Shown: positions 10,197 through 23,129, numbered from the stretch's first letter. The stretch is DNA of 64,000 bases from Lunularia cruciata (GCA_948567375.1 OX419756.1:34450552-34514551), one strand, 5' to 3'. A program made the numbers and translations. The notes: a model not told the origin generated them from the letters alone.

Positions 10197-10800
10197 TGTA
10201 ATACAAGTAGCTAGACATATTACCTGGAGGTGAAAATTGGCATGGTAACATCTAGAAGGATGTTGTGTACAATGGGCTAGAAGATCAAATAGAGGTGTCA
10301 CCAAAAGAGTACTTCTACTAATAGGGCAGAAGTTGAAAATAGCTTGAAAACTTTAGAGTGAATTTTGGAGGCCTAAACAAATGAAATAGGCCTAAAAAAT
10401 GGAAAGATTCCCCTCCTCCTTTCGGAAAAAAAGGCTTGACTTCTCCTTGATATGATTTGTCTCATCAAACTTTCCAACAATACCTCACACATGTGATTTT
10501 GAGCTCCCTTCAAGAAGATTCCCTTAAGATTCTATAAAGATCCTCTTTAGGGAATTTTGATAAACTAGATAGGACAAGGATTGACATGTCACCCATCCAA
10601 ACAACTAATCCAAGGATGGAGCTTGCTGAAAAGTCACCAATCCATGTATCTGATCTCAGGGTGGAGCTTCAGTTGAGGAGATCCTATGCTATATAATAAA
10701 GAGAAGGTGTTCCTTTGGGACATCGGATTATTGAGTGTGAAACTTGTATTTTCTCTCTTGTATCTCTCTTGGAGAGTTCTCTTGTCCTTGGAATATTACA
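10197..10800 (+). repeat. 3' LTR of chromovirus C1
   Basis: A 604-bp LTR begins TGTAATACAAG and ends GGAATATTACA. It shares most of its length with the solo LTR at 49090-49826, including the block GAAGATTCCC..., the GGTGGAGCTT motifs and the TATA box TATATAATAAAGAGAAGG near 10692. The start follows a polypurine tract. Confidence 0.85.
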
Positions 10801-13102
10801 AGTAACTATATAAAAGAGCTCAAGTGTAGGTTATTGTGTGTGTTACTTTGGTTATTTTTACATGTAGGGCTTTGGCTGGTATTTCTCCTTGACTTTGGGC
10901 CCTATTAACTTACGCTAATAACCTGGTTGCTCTATCCACACTTTTATGTGATTTTGACTCTTGCTTTTTCCTTTAGGGTATTCCATTTGGCCTTTGGGTT
11001 ATTTTCTTTGTAAAAGAAGAATCTTTTAGAATAGCTAGACAAGGTAATTACCTTGTGTTGAAACCTTCTTGTGAGAAAACAAAGAATGTAAGTTCTAATT
11101 GAGTCTAATGTGATGTTGATGAAACTTCACAATAAAGGTTTCAATTGTAGACTTTTCACTATTCATAAAAATCTATAAATTATTTTGTCTATAGGGTGCA
11201 TAAGATGCATGGGTACTTAGAGGTTTTACTTAGAGGTTTTACTTATAGGTTATGATTTTGGTGATTCATAGCTCTATGAGGGGTTATGGAGATACCTATA
11301 ACTCTTTATTAACCCGTAAACCTTAATTAGGAACATAGCTATACCCTTTAGAAGACAAATGTCACATATTGGAGCTCTTCAAATAAATTCTCATTTCCTA
11401 TAGTGACATCATTTTCCCAATTTGACAAAGTGAAGAGAAGAGTTGATTAAAGTTATTTGTGTCAAACTATTCTCACTTTCATCAATATTTTTCCATGTTT
11501 AATTGTCCAAATCAAATCCACAATTTCATTAATAGTCCTTCCATCTTCAACTTGTTAAATCAAATCCCCAAATCTATGCCACATATTAGTACCTTTTTTA
11601 CACACTAGTTAAGGAGATAAAAACATGTATGCATAAGCAGCTTTCAAAGGTAGAATATGAAGGATATTACACCAAATAGGAATTGTACAAATGGAGAATA
11701 GATGAGTGGAGTTATGGATGGAAGAATAGAGTAATGATGAAATTTACATTGAGGACAATGAATTAATGATGAAGTTGTGGGATTTTGTACACTCCCACAA
11801 ATATTTTGATAGAGAGGAATCAAATTTATCATAATACAGAAATTTTTATCAATTCTTTAGAGGTCTTGATCCCCTTGTCTAAACAACTAGTACATATGGA
11901 CATTGAGTCTTTTCATACTTTACTCAAGTTCACACATATAAGTTCATTAGAGAGCATGATGTCTTTAAGGTGAGAATCAAGAAAGGTCCATACCCTTGTG
12001 AGGATACAACTAGTGGTAGCACTTAGAAAAGTTTTAGCATCATGAAAATGAGCTTGTGCTACAAGAGACATGAATTTGTGTGGTACTATCTTTGAATCTA
12101 CTAAAATTTTTACAAAGAAAGTCATGACTAAAGACATATCTATTCTCAAGAAAGAAATGGCCTAGCTTGACAACAAAGAAAAATTAGGAATTTCAAGCAT
12201 CTTTGCAGTGAAGGGTTTTCACTAGCGTGTAATATTTATGGATGAGACAATAATCACTTTAGCAAATAGGCCAAAGGTGGATGGAGAAACTTATTTTTGT
12301 AGGAAGGGTTTTTATGTGCTAGTGATATGTAATGATATATTGAGGATTATTAATTTTAGTGAAGGTAAGGGTCCTTGAAGCCAAGAAAGTGAGGGTCTTC
12401 AAAGACTTCTAGTATTTTTGATTTTGTGAGTTCCAAGTTTCTCCACGTGTGTGAAGGTTTTTGCTAATTTATTTGAGTTCAAGTTTTCCATATGTTCAAC
12501 AAGGTACTCTAGGAGTTCAAATTTTTTTGTATGCTCATTTGTGTAGTGTTTGCTCATTTTTATGAGTTCAAACCTCTCCATGTGCTTAACCATATGTTTG
12601 CTCATTTTGCAAGGATGCTTGGCTTTTTTCACAACATGATATGCATAAAAAGGTCACCATTATGGGATGGCATGAATCATTGAGAGGTGAATAGTTCTTT
12701 GTAATACCTATACCTGCTAGGAGATTTGGGCTATATTTCCATTTGGTACCTTCAATCAAACAACCACACATTAAGGAGCATATAAAATTTAATAAATGTG
12801 TTGTTAGAGCAGGTGTTTCAATGAACATTGCATAGGTATTCCCTTTGAGAGTTAAAAATACAATTGAAAAACTAGAATATGAATCTATATTTGCTAAATT
12901 GGATTAGCATATGCATCATTTTGCATGATGCATTGATTGATAATTTAGACATATGGGTTGAAGAGGACAACAAGCACATAAATGAGTTGGATGGAGAACA
13001 AGATATAGTTAACCCACTAAGATTTTACCCTCATTTGAGAGAAGAGACTAGAGTAACAATTTTACAAATGTATATTGGTTACAACCACCAAACCAATTGG
13101 GT
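10801..13102. other. No gene recognised (AT-rich, old DNA)
   Basis: No coding domain, LTR pair or RNA gene is visible. The first 400 bp are T-rich with short partial repeats (for example ACTTAGAGGTTTT twice near 11215-11235). A degenerate repeat lies at 12420-12610. Short open stretches are not convincing. This may be the target DNA of C1 or an older, unrecognisable element. Confidence 0.5.
12420..12610 (-). repeat. Degenerate tandem repeat, about 45-60 bp period
   Basis: Four imperfect units each contain GAGTTCAA(A/G) followed by a T-rich part and CCATATG, CCATGTG or TGCTCATTT. On the minus strand the frame 12399-12632 is open (77 aa) and reads as a periodic peptide with recurring KHM and KFELLE/RFELI segments. 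It may be a repeat-generated ORF rather than a gene. Confidence 0.4.
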
Positions 13103-13575
13103 TGTCATAACATTTGTAGAGTCAAAGCTAGATTGCTTGGACATTAGAGTAGGAGTGCTAGTAGTCAAAGGTATATGCAATTACTCATAGACTACTTGTT
13201 GACGGTCAGATTTCATGTTCATGGTACTAATCACATGATGGGACCTACTATCACTTGCACCATTCATACTCTTGGTTGTATTATAAGGAGGAATGTTAGG
13301 GTTGGAGACATAGGTCAAAATCAGAGGTATACCTTCAAAGTGTAGCTCTAGAGACCTCACTTCTTTGATGTTGAGCCTTTGAGTTCTTGGCTATGGTAGA
13401 AAAAGAACTAATGAGCATCACTTAGAGTCTCCTAGCTAGATTGGGTGTGGCTTGAATATAATTAGTGCCGAGTTGTTGGCAGATTGTTGAGTGAATGATC
13501 AAAGTACTAATCTGATTTGAGTTGATTCAAGTTGATGAAAAACTTATTACATTAGAGAAGTGAGAGTTAGGAGGA
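13103..13575 (+). repeat. 5' LTR of G1 (approximate borders)
   Basis: This stretch matches the 3' terminal repeats at 23695-24200 and 29192-29578 (reversed). It starts TGTCATAACATTTG. It shares the blocks for GACGGTCAGATTT, the CACTTGCACCATTC box, GGTTGGAGACATAGGTC and GAGTTCTTGGCTATGG. The right border is uncertain because the 5' copies run smoothly into the leader and lack the 98-bp tail found at the 3' end. No target duplication is visible. Confidence 0.65.
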
Positions 13576-14421
13576 AATTGGTTGTGGTGTAGGAATTGAG
13601 GGTGTTGGTGGTATCTCCAAGCTTGGTTGATATTTGGTACCTTGATTGCGGTTCAGATTTTCCTAAGAGTGATCATGTACAAAAATGTTGGCCAAATTTT
13701 GATGAGAATGGAGTCAATTTCACGCGATTGGCCAATTGCTTAGGAGGTGAAAGTATGGCCAATTTGGTGCAAGTTGAGCTTGAAATGCAAAATTGAAGGT
13801 GGAGTTGGGAACCCATACCCACAAATTAGAGATTTGGAGATTCCCATCTTTCTAATTTGGCTTGAGTAGAGATTTAGTGGAGAATTTGGTGGTCATCCAA
13901 CTACACCAGATTTTATGTTGAATTTGGTGGAGGATTTATGTCAAATTTTGGCCAAAGGAAGTTTGATCCCCTTCTCAATGATCCTTTTAGCTTAGGAAAT
14001 AGATACATACTCCTATTATGTCAAATGTTAAATTGTGGTAGAGTCTATCTTATGTTAGTTTAAGAGATGAAGGGTTTTGTTTAGCCTTCTTGTGATTGGA
14101 CTCTGTCTATTCTCTACTTCTTGTTTGTGCACTATGTTTGTGAGGTGCCCTAACTTTAGAGCACTGGTGCTTTGGTGTGCTCTTGATAGTGAGGTTACTT
14201 GATGACTAGTGAGACTACATGTGTTTCTATTTTGATGATGCAAAAAGTGACGGCTTGCAGACCTGAGAGTGCATGTTATGATGACAGATTACAAGTCACT
14301 CTTTTCCATAGTGTAGTTGTTCCAATATTAGAGCTACATTAGTGGGTGATGTTCAGTTGGTGTTGGCACTTAGTGGGGTACTTGCGGTAGTTACGATTGC
14401 AGTTTGAGTTACTTGGTCATG
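13576..14421 (+). other. G1 untranslated leader
   Basis: Non-coding DNA between the 5' LTR and gag. It aligns in order with the leaders of G2 (42260-43390, reversed) and G3 (54564-55315), for example the GGAGGGTTTTTGTTTAGATTT-type block and the run of GGTGTTGGCACTT units just before gag. I see no open frame that is shared between the three copies. Confidence 0.6.
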
Positions 14422-15787
14422 ATGGAGTTCTTTGGGGGTTCTCAAGGAGATATCATGGTAGTATGCAATGGGTACACCCAAAGTGGCACTTGGTATCAAC
14501 ATGTATCTCAAGTCCTAGTGAGTGAGGAGACTCCAAGTTGGAGTTTGATATAGGGGCTAATTCAATTGAGAGTGCACTCGGTGTGTTTGCACCATTATTG
14601 TGGGACATGGATGAGATATATTGGACCTCCAAAGGCCCTTGATATTACTTTGGTATAATGGGTACCATTGAGTTGGATGAATTTATCTAAGAGTTTGATA
14701 GTTAGTGTGATTTGTAATAGATACGTAACCCAACTTTGTTCACACCCTTCATGGCATGGAAAAGGTTATTTGAGCACTTAGAGGGTCTATCAATAGACAA
14801 ATATCATAAGTTCAAGAGAGCTTGCTTGGAGGACATTGAGCTATGGAGATAGTATTGGTCTCCAAACTACATCTCTATCATTTTAGGTTCAATTTCTAGG
14901 GGTATACTATAGCACCTCCAAGTTCTAGTACTACTAGTGTTGGTGGATCTATTGGAGATGGTGGTACTACAAGCAAAGGTACCACTATAGGAAGTGATGT
15001 AGTACCAAGGTTTAACCCCATGGTAGAAATCTTCAAATGGTTGAGGTAGAAGCACCAAGGAGTGCGGATTGACAAGCTAAGGAGCTTGTAGGAGTTCCAA
15101 TGGAAAGCTTAAGAAAGCTTATGCAAGGCATACACTCGCATGAGATAGCTGATCAATTTACTCAAGGAATTACTAAGACCTAAGCAGTCCAATTTTTCTA
15201 TGGGATCTTAGACATGGAATTACAACATAGAGTACGTGATGTTACATTATTATAGGCTACTTCACCTACTTTGGCAATAATCTTTGGTTTGGCTTAGCAC
15301 ATTAAGCTCAACATGGTGGAGGAGAGAGTGGTAACATTTGGACTTGGTGGAGAGACCTCATCCATAGTTGTCACTTCTTGTTGAGTACAATAGAGTGCAC
15401 TATGCCATGTTGGCTTTTGAGAGCAGAGTGGACAGCCCAAATCTTATGAAGGAGATGGAAGGCTTACTGAATCTAGATCCTTACCTTCATGTTGAGGTCA
15501 ACAATAGCTAGTGAGTGGTGGTATGGCTTGTTGGACTTGTGGTAGACTTCACCATAAGAGAGATTGCACTTAGGGTGGCAAACTTGATACCTCTAGGGCA
15601 TCATAGCCAATATAAAGAGTGTGACCATTACCATAGATTTGGTCACATTAGTGATTGGTGCTTTGTCCTTCATCCAAAGTTACGGAGTGGTAGGGTTGCT
15701 ATGGCAAGTGTAGAGAAGCTCTAGGTCATGGAGGACAAGGTGGTAGAGGATCTACACTTGATAAGGGTGCAATACCTATCCTTACTT
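14422..15787 (+). pseudogene. G1 gag, first part (broken), with zinc knuckles
   Basis: The start MEFFGGSQGD aligns with MEFFGDSRGV in G2. The capsid-like part contains TLFTPFMAWKRLFEHLEG and DKYHKFKRACLEDIELW. The frame has stops, including TAA TAG at 14715-14720; the TAG at 14718-14720 is shared with G2 and G3. Near 15530-15720 two CCHC-like knuckles are visible: CWTC...H...C and CDHYHRFGHISDWC (the second Cys is mutated to Tyr). Unit L2 interrupts the gene at about 15788. Gag would form particles and bind RNA. Confidence 0.75.
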
Positions 15788-17631
15788 TGAAAACCCAACA
15801 AATATCACTTTTGCGGTAATCAGGTAAGTAAAGTTCATTCACATGGAGATACAAGTCAAAATTGGTCAAATACAAAGCAAAGTAACAATGTAGTTCTTCT
15901 TGATTGCATCTTTAATCTCTCATGTAGCAACTACACCCAAAAGAGAATAAAAAGCACTGATTACAATCTCATCATCCATAATCACAAATCTTTCAAATCT
16001 TTCCAAATAAACTTGATTGTGATGATTCAATCCCAAAAATGGCTAATTCACTACAAAACAACTTTGCCTCAAAATTGTGTTCCACCCCTCCACTAAAGGC
16101 ACAACTTCCTTTATCAAAATTGCTTCACATCAACTAAGCAATGCACTCACAAATGCAGAATACTATCAACACTACAATTCCTCTTAGATTTGTCAAGGCA
16201 TTGCTTTGATTGCACTTCACTCAAGATCAAACACACAAAATCAAGATCAAGGTTGTAGAATTCAACTTCCAACACTAACTAACTTGGACTTTGAATTTCT
16301 CCCAACACTCATAGACACAAAAACATATAATCAATACTTGGAATTAAGCTCAAGCGACAAGCACTAATGCACAACACTTCACTTTATCTATTCTCAAGAT
16401 TATGAGCATTGAATAACATAAGACCGTGAATGCCTCTTTTAAATAGGCAGAGCACTTGATTGTTATCTAACTTCCTAAACTGATTCCTAACAACTCTACT
16501 AACCTACAAATCCAAAATGATAGACCACCTCTACCTCTTCTTATCTCAAAATTTGTCCTAATCCAATCCGATGTCTACTTCCACTTTGGCTTCCAATTGC
16601 AATGATCTTCCTATCACTTCTTTGTCTTTGGGTCTACCTAATTCTCCTCCTAACTCCTAAATTCTATTTCTACTATTACTTCACTACAAACTCAATTGCA
16701 TTGGTGGGTAACTTATCTAAATCTTTATCTCTTGACCCACTCTTCTCTAATGTATCCAAAGACACATGCTGTTTGATCTTGCAATTTGGGTTCATTCAAT
16801 ATAGCTATTTTCTCTTCTAATATTACTTTGTTTATCTCCCAACCCACTCTTCTCTAATGTCTCAGGTAACTAATCCAAAGACACCTGTTGTCTAATATTG
16901 CAATGTGGGTTCATTCACTATAGCTATTTTCTCTTTTAATTCTATCTTATCTTCAATTAGGACTGACATTGAAGTCAAGTGCATCCTAACTACCTCTTCT
17001 TTCTTTGTCTTAACTACTTCAAATGCTTCAAATATCTCACCCAAAGACTCATACATCTGATGTTTGACTACCTTGGATTGGGTCACCTTTGTCTTGAGGA
17101 GAAGTATCTAAACCCAAAATCGTGTAAACCCAAAGTCATATAAGTCCAAAGTTGTATAGACCCAAAGTCACATAGACCCAAAGCAATGTGGAACCAAAGA
17201 ACCTCAACCCACAGTCACTTAACTACTCCATACATCTACTACAAAAACTTCAAATGCTTGTAACTTCTGCTATAAACCTCCAAACTTTGCAATTTTGATG
17301 GCAACAAAAAGCCTTGAATGAGATGCTTCCAATGAGATATAGCACACATGATTAAGACATGTTGTCATTGGAAATATGGTCCCCATAGTAATCTTGACTT
17401 GTAACCTCCATTTAGCTGCAAAGAAACCCTCCTTTAATCCAATCCTCCTTTAGGTCTGCCCTCCTTTGGGTCTGATCCAATGAGTCCTTCTTTCTCTTAC
17501 ATGAAGTCAACTTTCTTAGCCAGATCAAAACACATGTTTCTCCTTGTTTCTTCTCCATTTGGATTCAATTTGGTTTCAACAATGCACTTCTTCGTCAAAA
17601 CTTTTCAAAAATGAAAAATGTGGGTACCACA
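15788..17631 (-). mobile_element. L2: short unit of family L (about 1.84 kb)
   Basis: A reversed copy of family L. It begins near CCAACAAATATCACTTTTGCGGTAA and ends AAAAATGTGGGTACCACA, the reverse complement of the L1 start. It keeps the terminal R-U5-like region (to about 16440, with TATTTAAAAG on the minus strand) and remnants of the ORF2 C-terminal part. It lacks ORF1 and most of ORF2. The flanking gag reads continuously across it (TTACTTT before, ATATAGTGATGGTTAC after), so it is an insertion into G1. The target duplication is decayed. Confidence 0.7.
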
Positions 17632-18260
17632 ATATAGTGATGGTTACATGGATTGAGTAGTTGGAGCAAAGATTGGCTAGCATGGCCATTTCTCAAAGGA
17701 GATCAGATTTAGGTGTTGAGGCTTCCACCTCTTACGTTGGTGATAGAGATGTCTTGGACTTCATGTGTAGAGCAACATAGGTAGATTTATCTACCGTAGT
17801 GACTAAGAGTGTAGAACATGCTCCAAAGCCTAAAGGAGCATCAATGGAGTTGGATCCATAGAGAGGAGAGGTTGGTAGATAGGTCAAGCTTCCTCAATCT
17901 TTCACACTCTTTGAGGCACTACAAAGTGTCTATGGCTCCTAGACACCCATATGCAGGTGTGGTAGGTGATGATGGGGTGCATGATATACTACTTGCTAGT
18001 CAACCACTTGCTACTACACCAATTGAGTCTAGCTTGATGTTGGAGGCGTGCAGTTGATTATGCACTTTCTTTTATTGTCAACAAGTGACATGTTTACATT
18101 GGGAGTTTATCTAGCTCTAGTGTTCTGATTGGCTGCCACACTTTGTGAGAGTACAGATGATGTGGTTCTTGCTTCTAAAGCAAAGGTGGTTGATAGTGGA
18201 GCTGACTTGAGTGAGGAGCATGGGATCCGCTCAAAGACCTATAGGTTATGGCAAGTAGCA
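17632..18260 (+). pseudogene. G1 gag, C-terminal part after L2
   Basis: This continues the G1 frame after the L2 insertion. It aligns with G3 58625-59250, including a broken copy of the stretch ending EASTSYVGDRDVLDFMC and MEVDP-type ends. Open pieces at 17818-18057 and 18129-18344 are parts of the same decayed frame. The role of this Gag-protease linker region is unknown. Confidence 0.6.
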
Positions 18261-18760
18261 ACAACTAGATTGGGGGAGTTACCAACTAGACCTACCTTTG
18301 AGCAAGTGCGGTTCACACCTGGACTTGTCCTATTGGATAACTAGAGGGGGATTTTCTATTTTCTATTTTTTGGGACTTTTAAGGAAGGTCTATATACCAC
18401 AAAGGGTCTTATTAGACTCTAGTGCGTAGCTCCTTATGTTGGGGAAGGCTATAATTATAAGTTTGGAGCTACAAAAGACCAATGTGAAGATGTATCCATT
18501 TCAAATCCTGATATCTTTAGGCCAAGGTTCTACACAATCCACCACATGAGGAGAGCTTGTTATCTAGATGCAATCAAGTCATCCAATTGATAGTTCTATG
18601 GTGAGAGCTCAAGTCATTGTGATAGAAGTTGAGTCATATGTTGTGTTGATTGGTGGAGCAATATTATACCCCATGGGTTTTAATATTGATTATTGGGAGG
18701 AGACAACCTCCTATAGACCAGGTTGGCAGTCAAGTGAGGGATGAGTATGTTGCCTACCAG
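18261..18760 (+). pseudogene. G1 aspartic protease (broken)
   Basis: It aligns with the well-read G2 protease at 34494-35048. It shows RPTFEQVRFTPGLVLLDN, then the active-site block as VLLDSSA followed by a stop, where G2 has VLLDSGAQ. The C-terminal landmark FNIDYWEETTSYRPGWQS is also present. The active-site Gly is changed to Ser and stops are present. It would process the polyprotein. Confidence 0.75.
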
Positions 18761-19116
18761 TACACTTTAGTACTAGCAATCTTAGCTCACTATAGTAAGG
18801 ACCACGGCCTCAATTCCAGCTTTTAGTGGTTTTCTACTTGGCTTGGTAACTTATTGAGGGGAATGTGCATGGAAAGGATACTCTAGTACCAAAAGTAACC
18901 ACTCAGATTTGGAGTACAAGTGAGATCAATCCATCCACCTTGGATGTTCCATTATGGAGTTGAAAGGAGGCATTGAAGTAGCATGCAGATCAATTGGTGC
19001 AACAAGCTTGGAGTAGAGCCCTTGTACCACCAAGGGACCAGTGTGAAGATGAGCCTCTAAAGTCTATCATGTTGGCATCTTTGGATACCACACTCATTGC
19101 TTGGCAATATCTTATA

Positions 19117-20090
19117 GAAGGAGTATGTTTTTTGGAGTTGTTTGGTGGGATTAGCACTAGAATACCATAAGTATTATAGGTAAGTATCCAATTACAAGGT
19201 ATTTTTATGTGAGGAGAGATTAGACTACTAGGCAAGTCTCTCATGTGGCATACTTGGGTTATCTATATCCTAAGTTATTACCAATGTTAGTAGTCAAGAG
19301 TTATTACAAGATCCTACTAGCAGAAATTTCTTTGTTGGGAGTATAGGATCTAAAGAGACATGGTCCTATTCATCTAGTGATTTTTGGAAGGCCATGTCAA
19401 GGATATACACATGCTCACCAAGTTCAAGGTCTTTAGGATCTCCATTTTGTTTTGGGAGATATTATGTATACTAAAATATCTCCAAGTTCATGAGTCTATT
19501 TTTCCAACCCACATATTGGAGAACATCCCTTTGATGTACCTGGGTGATTCTCATACCTGGATGGTGGAAAGTACACATCAAGTCCATTCTTAGATGGGAC
19601 CTACTGTGTTGTTGGATGTAGCCAAAGTGGGATCACATGCTCATCATTTTTTTCTTTGGTGGACAAACTTCTTACCCAAAGAGGTTCTACATTTTGCTTA
19701 TGATAGGATTCAACAATAGACCACCTCACTATTGATGACAGACATCTTGGATGTTGGGCGTTAGTCTTAAATGGTGGTAGTGGCTGATGGGTAACCTATG
19801 GTAATGGTGAAGCTTTTTGGACAGGCTACAGTTACTTTACCCACACTTATGAGTTTCCCAAGCTCTCATACTTTTTGAGAGAGAGAACCTAGAATTTTTT
19901 GGGACTCTTAGTTACAGCAATTAGTGGAGCCCAACACCGATGAGAAAGAGTGGTTGATGAGTTTTTGCATCGGTATTACTGCTATTATAATATTATTAGA
20001 GGTACCAAAGCATCAAGTGTTAGGTTAGGTTATGTACCTTAACTATTTGACCTAGATTATGAGCCTTGGCTTGGTAGAGCAACATAGGAT
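19117..20090 (+). pseudogene. G1 C5 cytosine DNA methyltransferase domain (heavily decayed)
   Basis: This lies between protease and RT. Motif I reads GVCFLELFGGIST at 19120-19165 (S-adenosylmethionine binding). The catalytic motif IV block reads LVIFGRPCQGYTHA near 19376-19416 with the Pro-Cys pair intact. Motif VI reads HILENIPLM near 19511. A motif VIII-like GSHAHHFFLWWTNF follows near 19629-19670, and motif X (HQVLG) near 20010. Several stops and frameshifts separate these blocks. The enzyme family transfers a methyl group to carbon 5 of cytosine in DNA. This copy is dead, but all key blocks occur in the right order. Confidence 0.75.
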
Positions 20091-20589
20091 GCGCTTGATA
20101 GGCATCACCAATGAGACATTTGTGAGCTTTATGCCTTTCAAATCAATTTAGGCACATGTTGGGAACAATGGACCGCGTGAGCAAGGTAGTCTTGGGACAC
20201 AACTAGTAGTTACTAATGAGAGAGGTCTACTTGGTATCCATCTAGGTGAGTGTTTTCCACTTGAGTTACACCGTTGGTCTACTTGGAATGCAACTAGAGG
20301 ACGTATGGAGCTTGCAGCCAGATCAGAGAGAATTTTCTACACTAAAGTTGGGACCTCTAGTGGGTGGAGGCATGACATTACTGCTCCCAAGGGCCTAGTG
20401 TAGCAGCCAATCAGTACATCTTCCACTCTTGCATTAGTTACAAAGAATAATTGAGAGCTAGAAGGACTTGGTATTTGGATTGAATTGACTAGCAATACAC
20501 CAGTTTTTTTATGTCCTTACAAATATAGTAACATGGAGACAATATTGATTTAGAGCCAGAGTAGAGATCTTTTTGAGGCTAGGTTGGTA

Positions 20590-21760
20590 GAGATTTTACA
20601 TGGAGAGTATACATCTACTACAATGATGGCAACCAAGCAGGACAACTATACAAACATGCGGATATGTGGAGATTTTTGTCCTATCAACTAATAGATTAGG
20701 GCTGATGGGTATGCCATGCCTACATCAAAGGAGATCTTTGATGCAATTGGGCATGCAAAGGTCTTTGGTACTTTGGATTTTCAAGCAAGATATCATCAAT
20801 TGCCAATCAAGGGGAGGATAAGTCCAAGATAGCCTTTTAGGCTATTGATCCTCATAACAAAGCTATATTATATTAGTGGAGGTTCTTACCATTTGGGTTA
20901 AAGAATGCTCCTACCAAGTTCTAGAGTGTCATGGACCAGCAAGATTAGATTTTACTTGATGCTATATTGATGACATTTTGGTCTACAGCATTATTGTGGA
21001 GGAGCATGAGAGGTATTTTCTGGAGGTGTTTGAGAGATTGAGATCTCATGGACTCAAATTACATCCTAAGAAGTGTAGGTTATTCCATGAGCATGTTGAG
21101 TATTTAGGTCACCCTATCTACCCTAGAGGACTTGGTTTTTAGACCAAGGTGAAATCTATTGCACATATTCCTTGGCCTATGGATGTGAGCAAAGTGCAAG
21201 CATTCCTTGGGTTGGTGAACTTATATTGCTGCTATGTTAGAGGATTTAGTGCCATTGCCAAGGCCTTGATAAAGCTAACCAAGCTTACAAAGAGTAGTGT
21301 TGGGGAGATGAGCACAAGTGAGCTTCTATAGAGCTCAAGGAGAGGTTAACATCTGCTCCTATTCTTAAAAGACCAATCAAAGGATGACCATTTTATGTTC
21401 ACACTTATTGGAGTACATTGGGGCTTGGAGTAGTGCTCACCCAACATGATAATGAAGGGAAGGAGGTTGTGGTGGCTTATGCTAGTTGCTCCAACAATTT
21501 AGCAAAGGTGAAGTATAGTTCATATGATGGAGAGTGATTAGTAGCAGTATGGATAGTAACACATTTCTGATGTTACCTATTTGGTAACCCCTCCACTCTC
21601 ATCATTAATCACCAACTATTGAAGTGGTTGATGGAGTTTGACAAGCTTTCAATGTAGCTTGCACAATGGGCTCTAATTTTACAAGAGTATGATTTCATGA
21701 TTATTCATAAACTTGGAATGGAAACCATGATGTAGATGGGTTGAGTAGAAACCCATGTCC
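20590..21760 (+). pseudogene. G1 reverse transcriptase and RNase H (broken)
   Basis: RT blocks in order: a GDFCPINQ-like block near 20670, DAIGHAKVFGTLDFQARYHQ near 20740-20800, the PFGLKNAPTKF block, and YIDDILVYSIIVEEHER near 20960-21015 with the catalytic Asp pair retained. 21149-21331 encodes IPWPMDVSKVQAFLGLVNLY (connection). RNase H follows with a changed active-site block near 21400 and a YDFMIIHKLG-type end near 21700. Many stops. Confidence 0.8.
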
Positions 21761-21929
21761 TAGCTTGTAGGATCAGACCGGAGCACAATAACATGGTAAG
21801 ATAGATGAAAAGATGGTGCGAAGTTGGCATGCATTTACCTTTTTATGTTTATTCTTTAAGACTTTGGTGGTATTTCTCTTAGCACATACCAAAGGAGTTA
21901 TTGAGGTCATAGATCTAGAGGGTAGATAG

Positions 21930-22880
21930 TGGCATAGTTTAGCAAGACATTCATGATGATGTCTTAGAGATGGATTATCTTTGCATTGGTGTTGTAGGTG
22001 GCACAGTTGGGGCCAAGGAGAGAGACCGTGTTCTTTAGCAAGCCATGCGGTTTTGATTGGAGTGCATACACCTTCTTTGTGTATGGGAGGATAGTAGAGT
22101 GCAAGTGGTACCACTTCCATTCCAAAGACCACAATTGGTCCATCATGCTCATGAGGAGCTAGGAAATTTTGCAGTAAAGCATACTTATAGCTTACTGCAT
22201 AATCATTATTAGTAGTGTGATATATAGCAATGTATAGCAACTTGTTGCAAGGTGCCAAATGTGTGGTTTGTGACCAAGTTAGAACATCATTCAATGCTCC
22301 TATGCCATAGTTACACCCATTACTTATCATAGGATAGGATTATTGTTGAAGTTTGGACTTTGTTGGACCTTTACCATTGATAGGAAGATATCATTGATAT
22401 GTTTTGGTTATAGTAGAGCACTTCTTCAAATGGATTGAGTTGGTGGTACTTCCTAACAAGTCTAGTGAAGGGACAACTTGTTCATCCTTGGATCGGGTTC
22501 TCATTCATTTTGGTGCATTAGCTAGGGTTTTGACTGATCAAGGTATAGAGTTCTTGGGAGAGTTTCAAGTCTTGTGTGACAAGACTCTGATTAATCATTG
22601 TACTACCTCCCAAGATCACCCTAAGGCAGATGGCTTAGTAGAGAGAGTGGTTCAAACAATGAAGAGAGGATTGCAAAAGTATGGTTTGCAGAGAGGCCAC
22701 TTGGGACATCAAGATCTCTAATTACCTTGGTTGGCCATGGACTATCAGTTCAGCCGGCAAGCCTCCTTCTTTCCTTAATTTCTACTCTATGGATGAGATC
22801 AAAATTTACCTACAGCCATTTGTCAAGATGCTATAGTAGTTTTGGACTTGGATGATCTAGATGTATGAGTGAGCACATGT
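21930..22880 (+). pseudogene. G1 integrase (broken)
   Basis: The zinc-binding domain aligns with G2: HAHEELGNFAVKHTYSLL near 22140-22195, then CQMCGL near 22250 for the CC pair. The catalytic core at 22404-22721 reads VLTDQGIEFLGEFQVL, with the second catalytic Asp retained, and DHPKADGLVERVVQTMKRG around the catalytic Glu. In-frame stops are present between the parts. Confidence 0.8.
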
Positions 22881-23129
22881 TCTCAATGGGTAGAGATCTT
22901 TTGGAAAGTGATGTCATTGGCCATTGAGAACTTGGAAATTTCCAATAATTTCCAATTTTTCACTATACTAATATTTGAGAAGGAAGCTATAGACTTGGAA
23001 ATTTCCAATTTGTCACTATGCTACTATTTGAGGAGGAGGCTATAGATCCTTGATATGTTGATTTCATCTAGGTGACTATGTGTATCTACAATAGATAACA
23101 CCAATGACATTGATGTTACTACATGCCGC

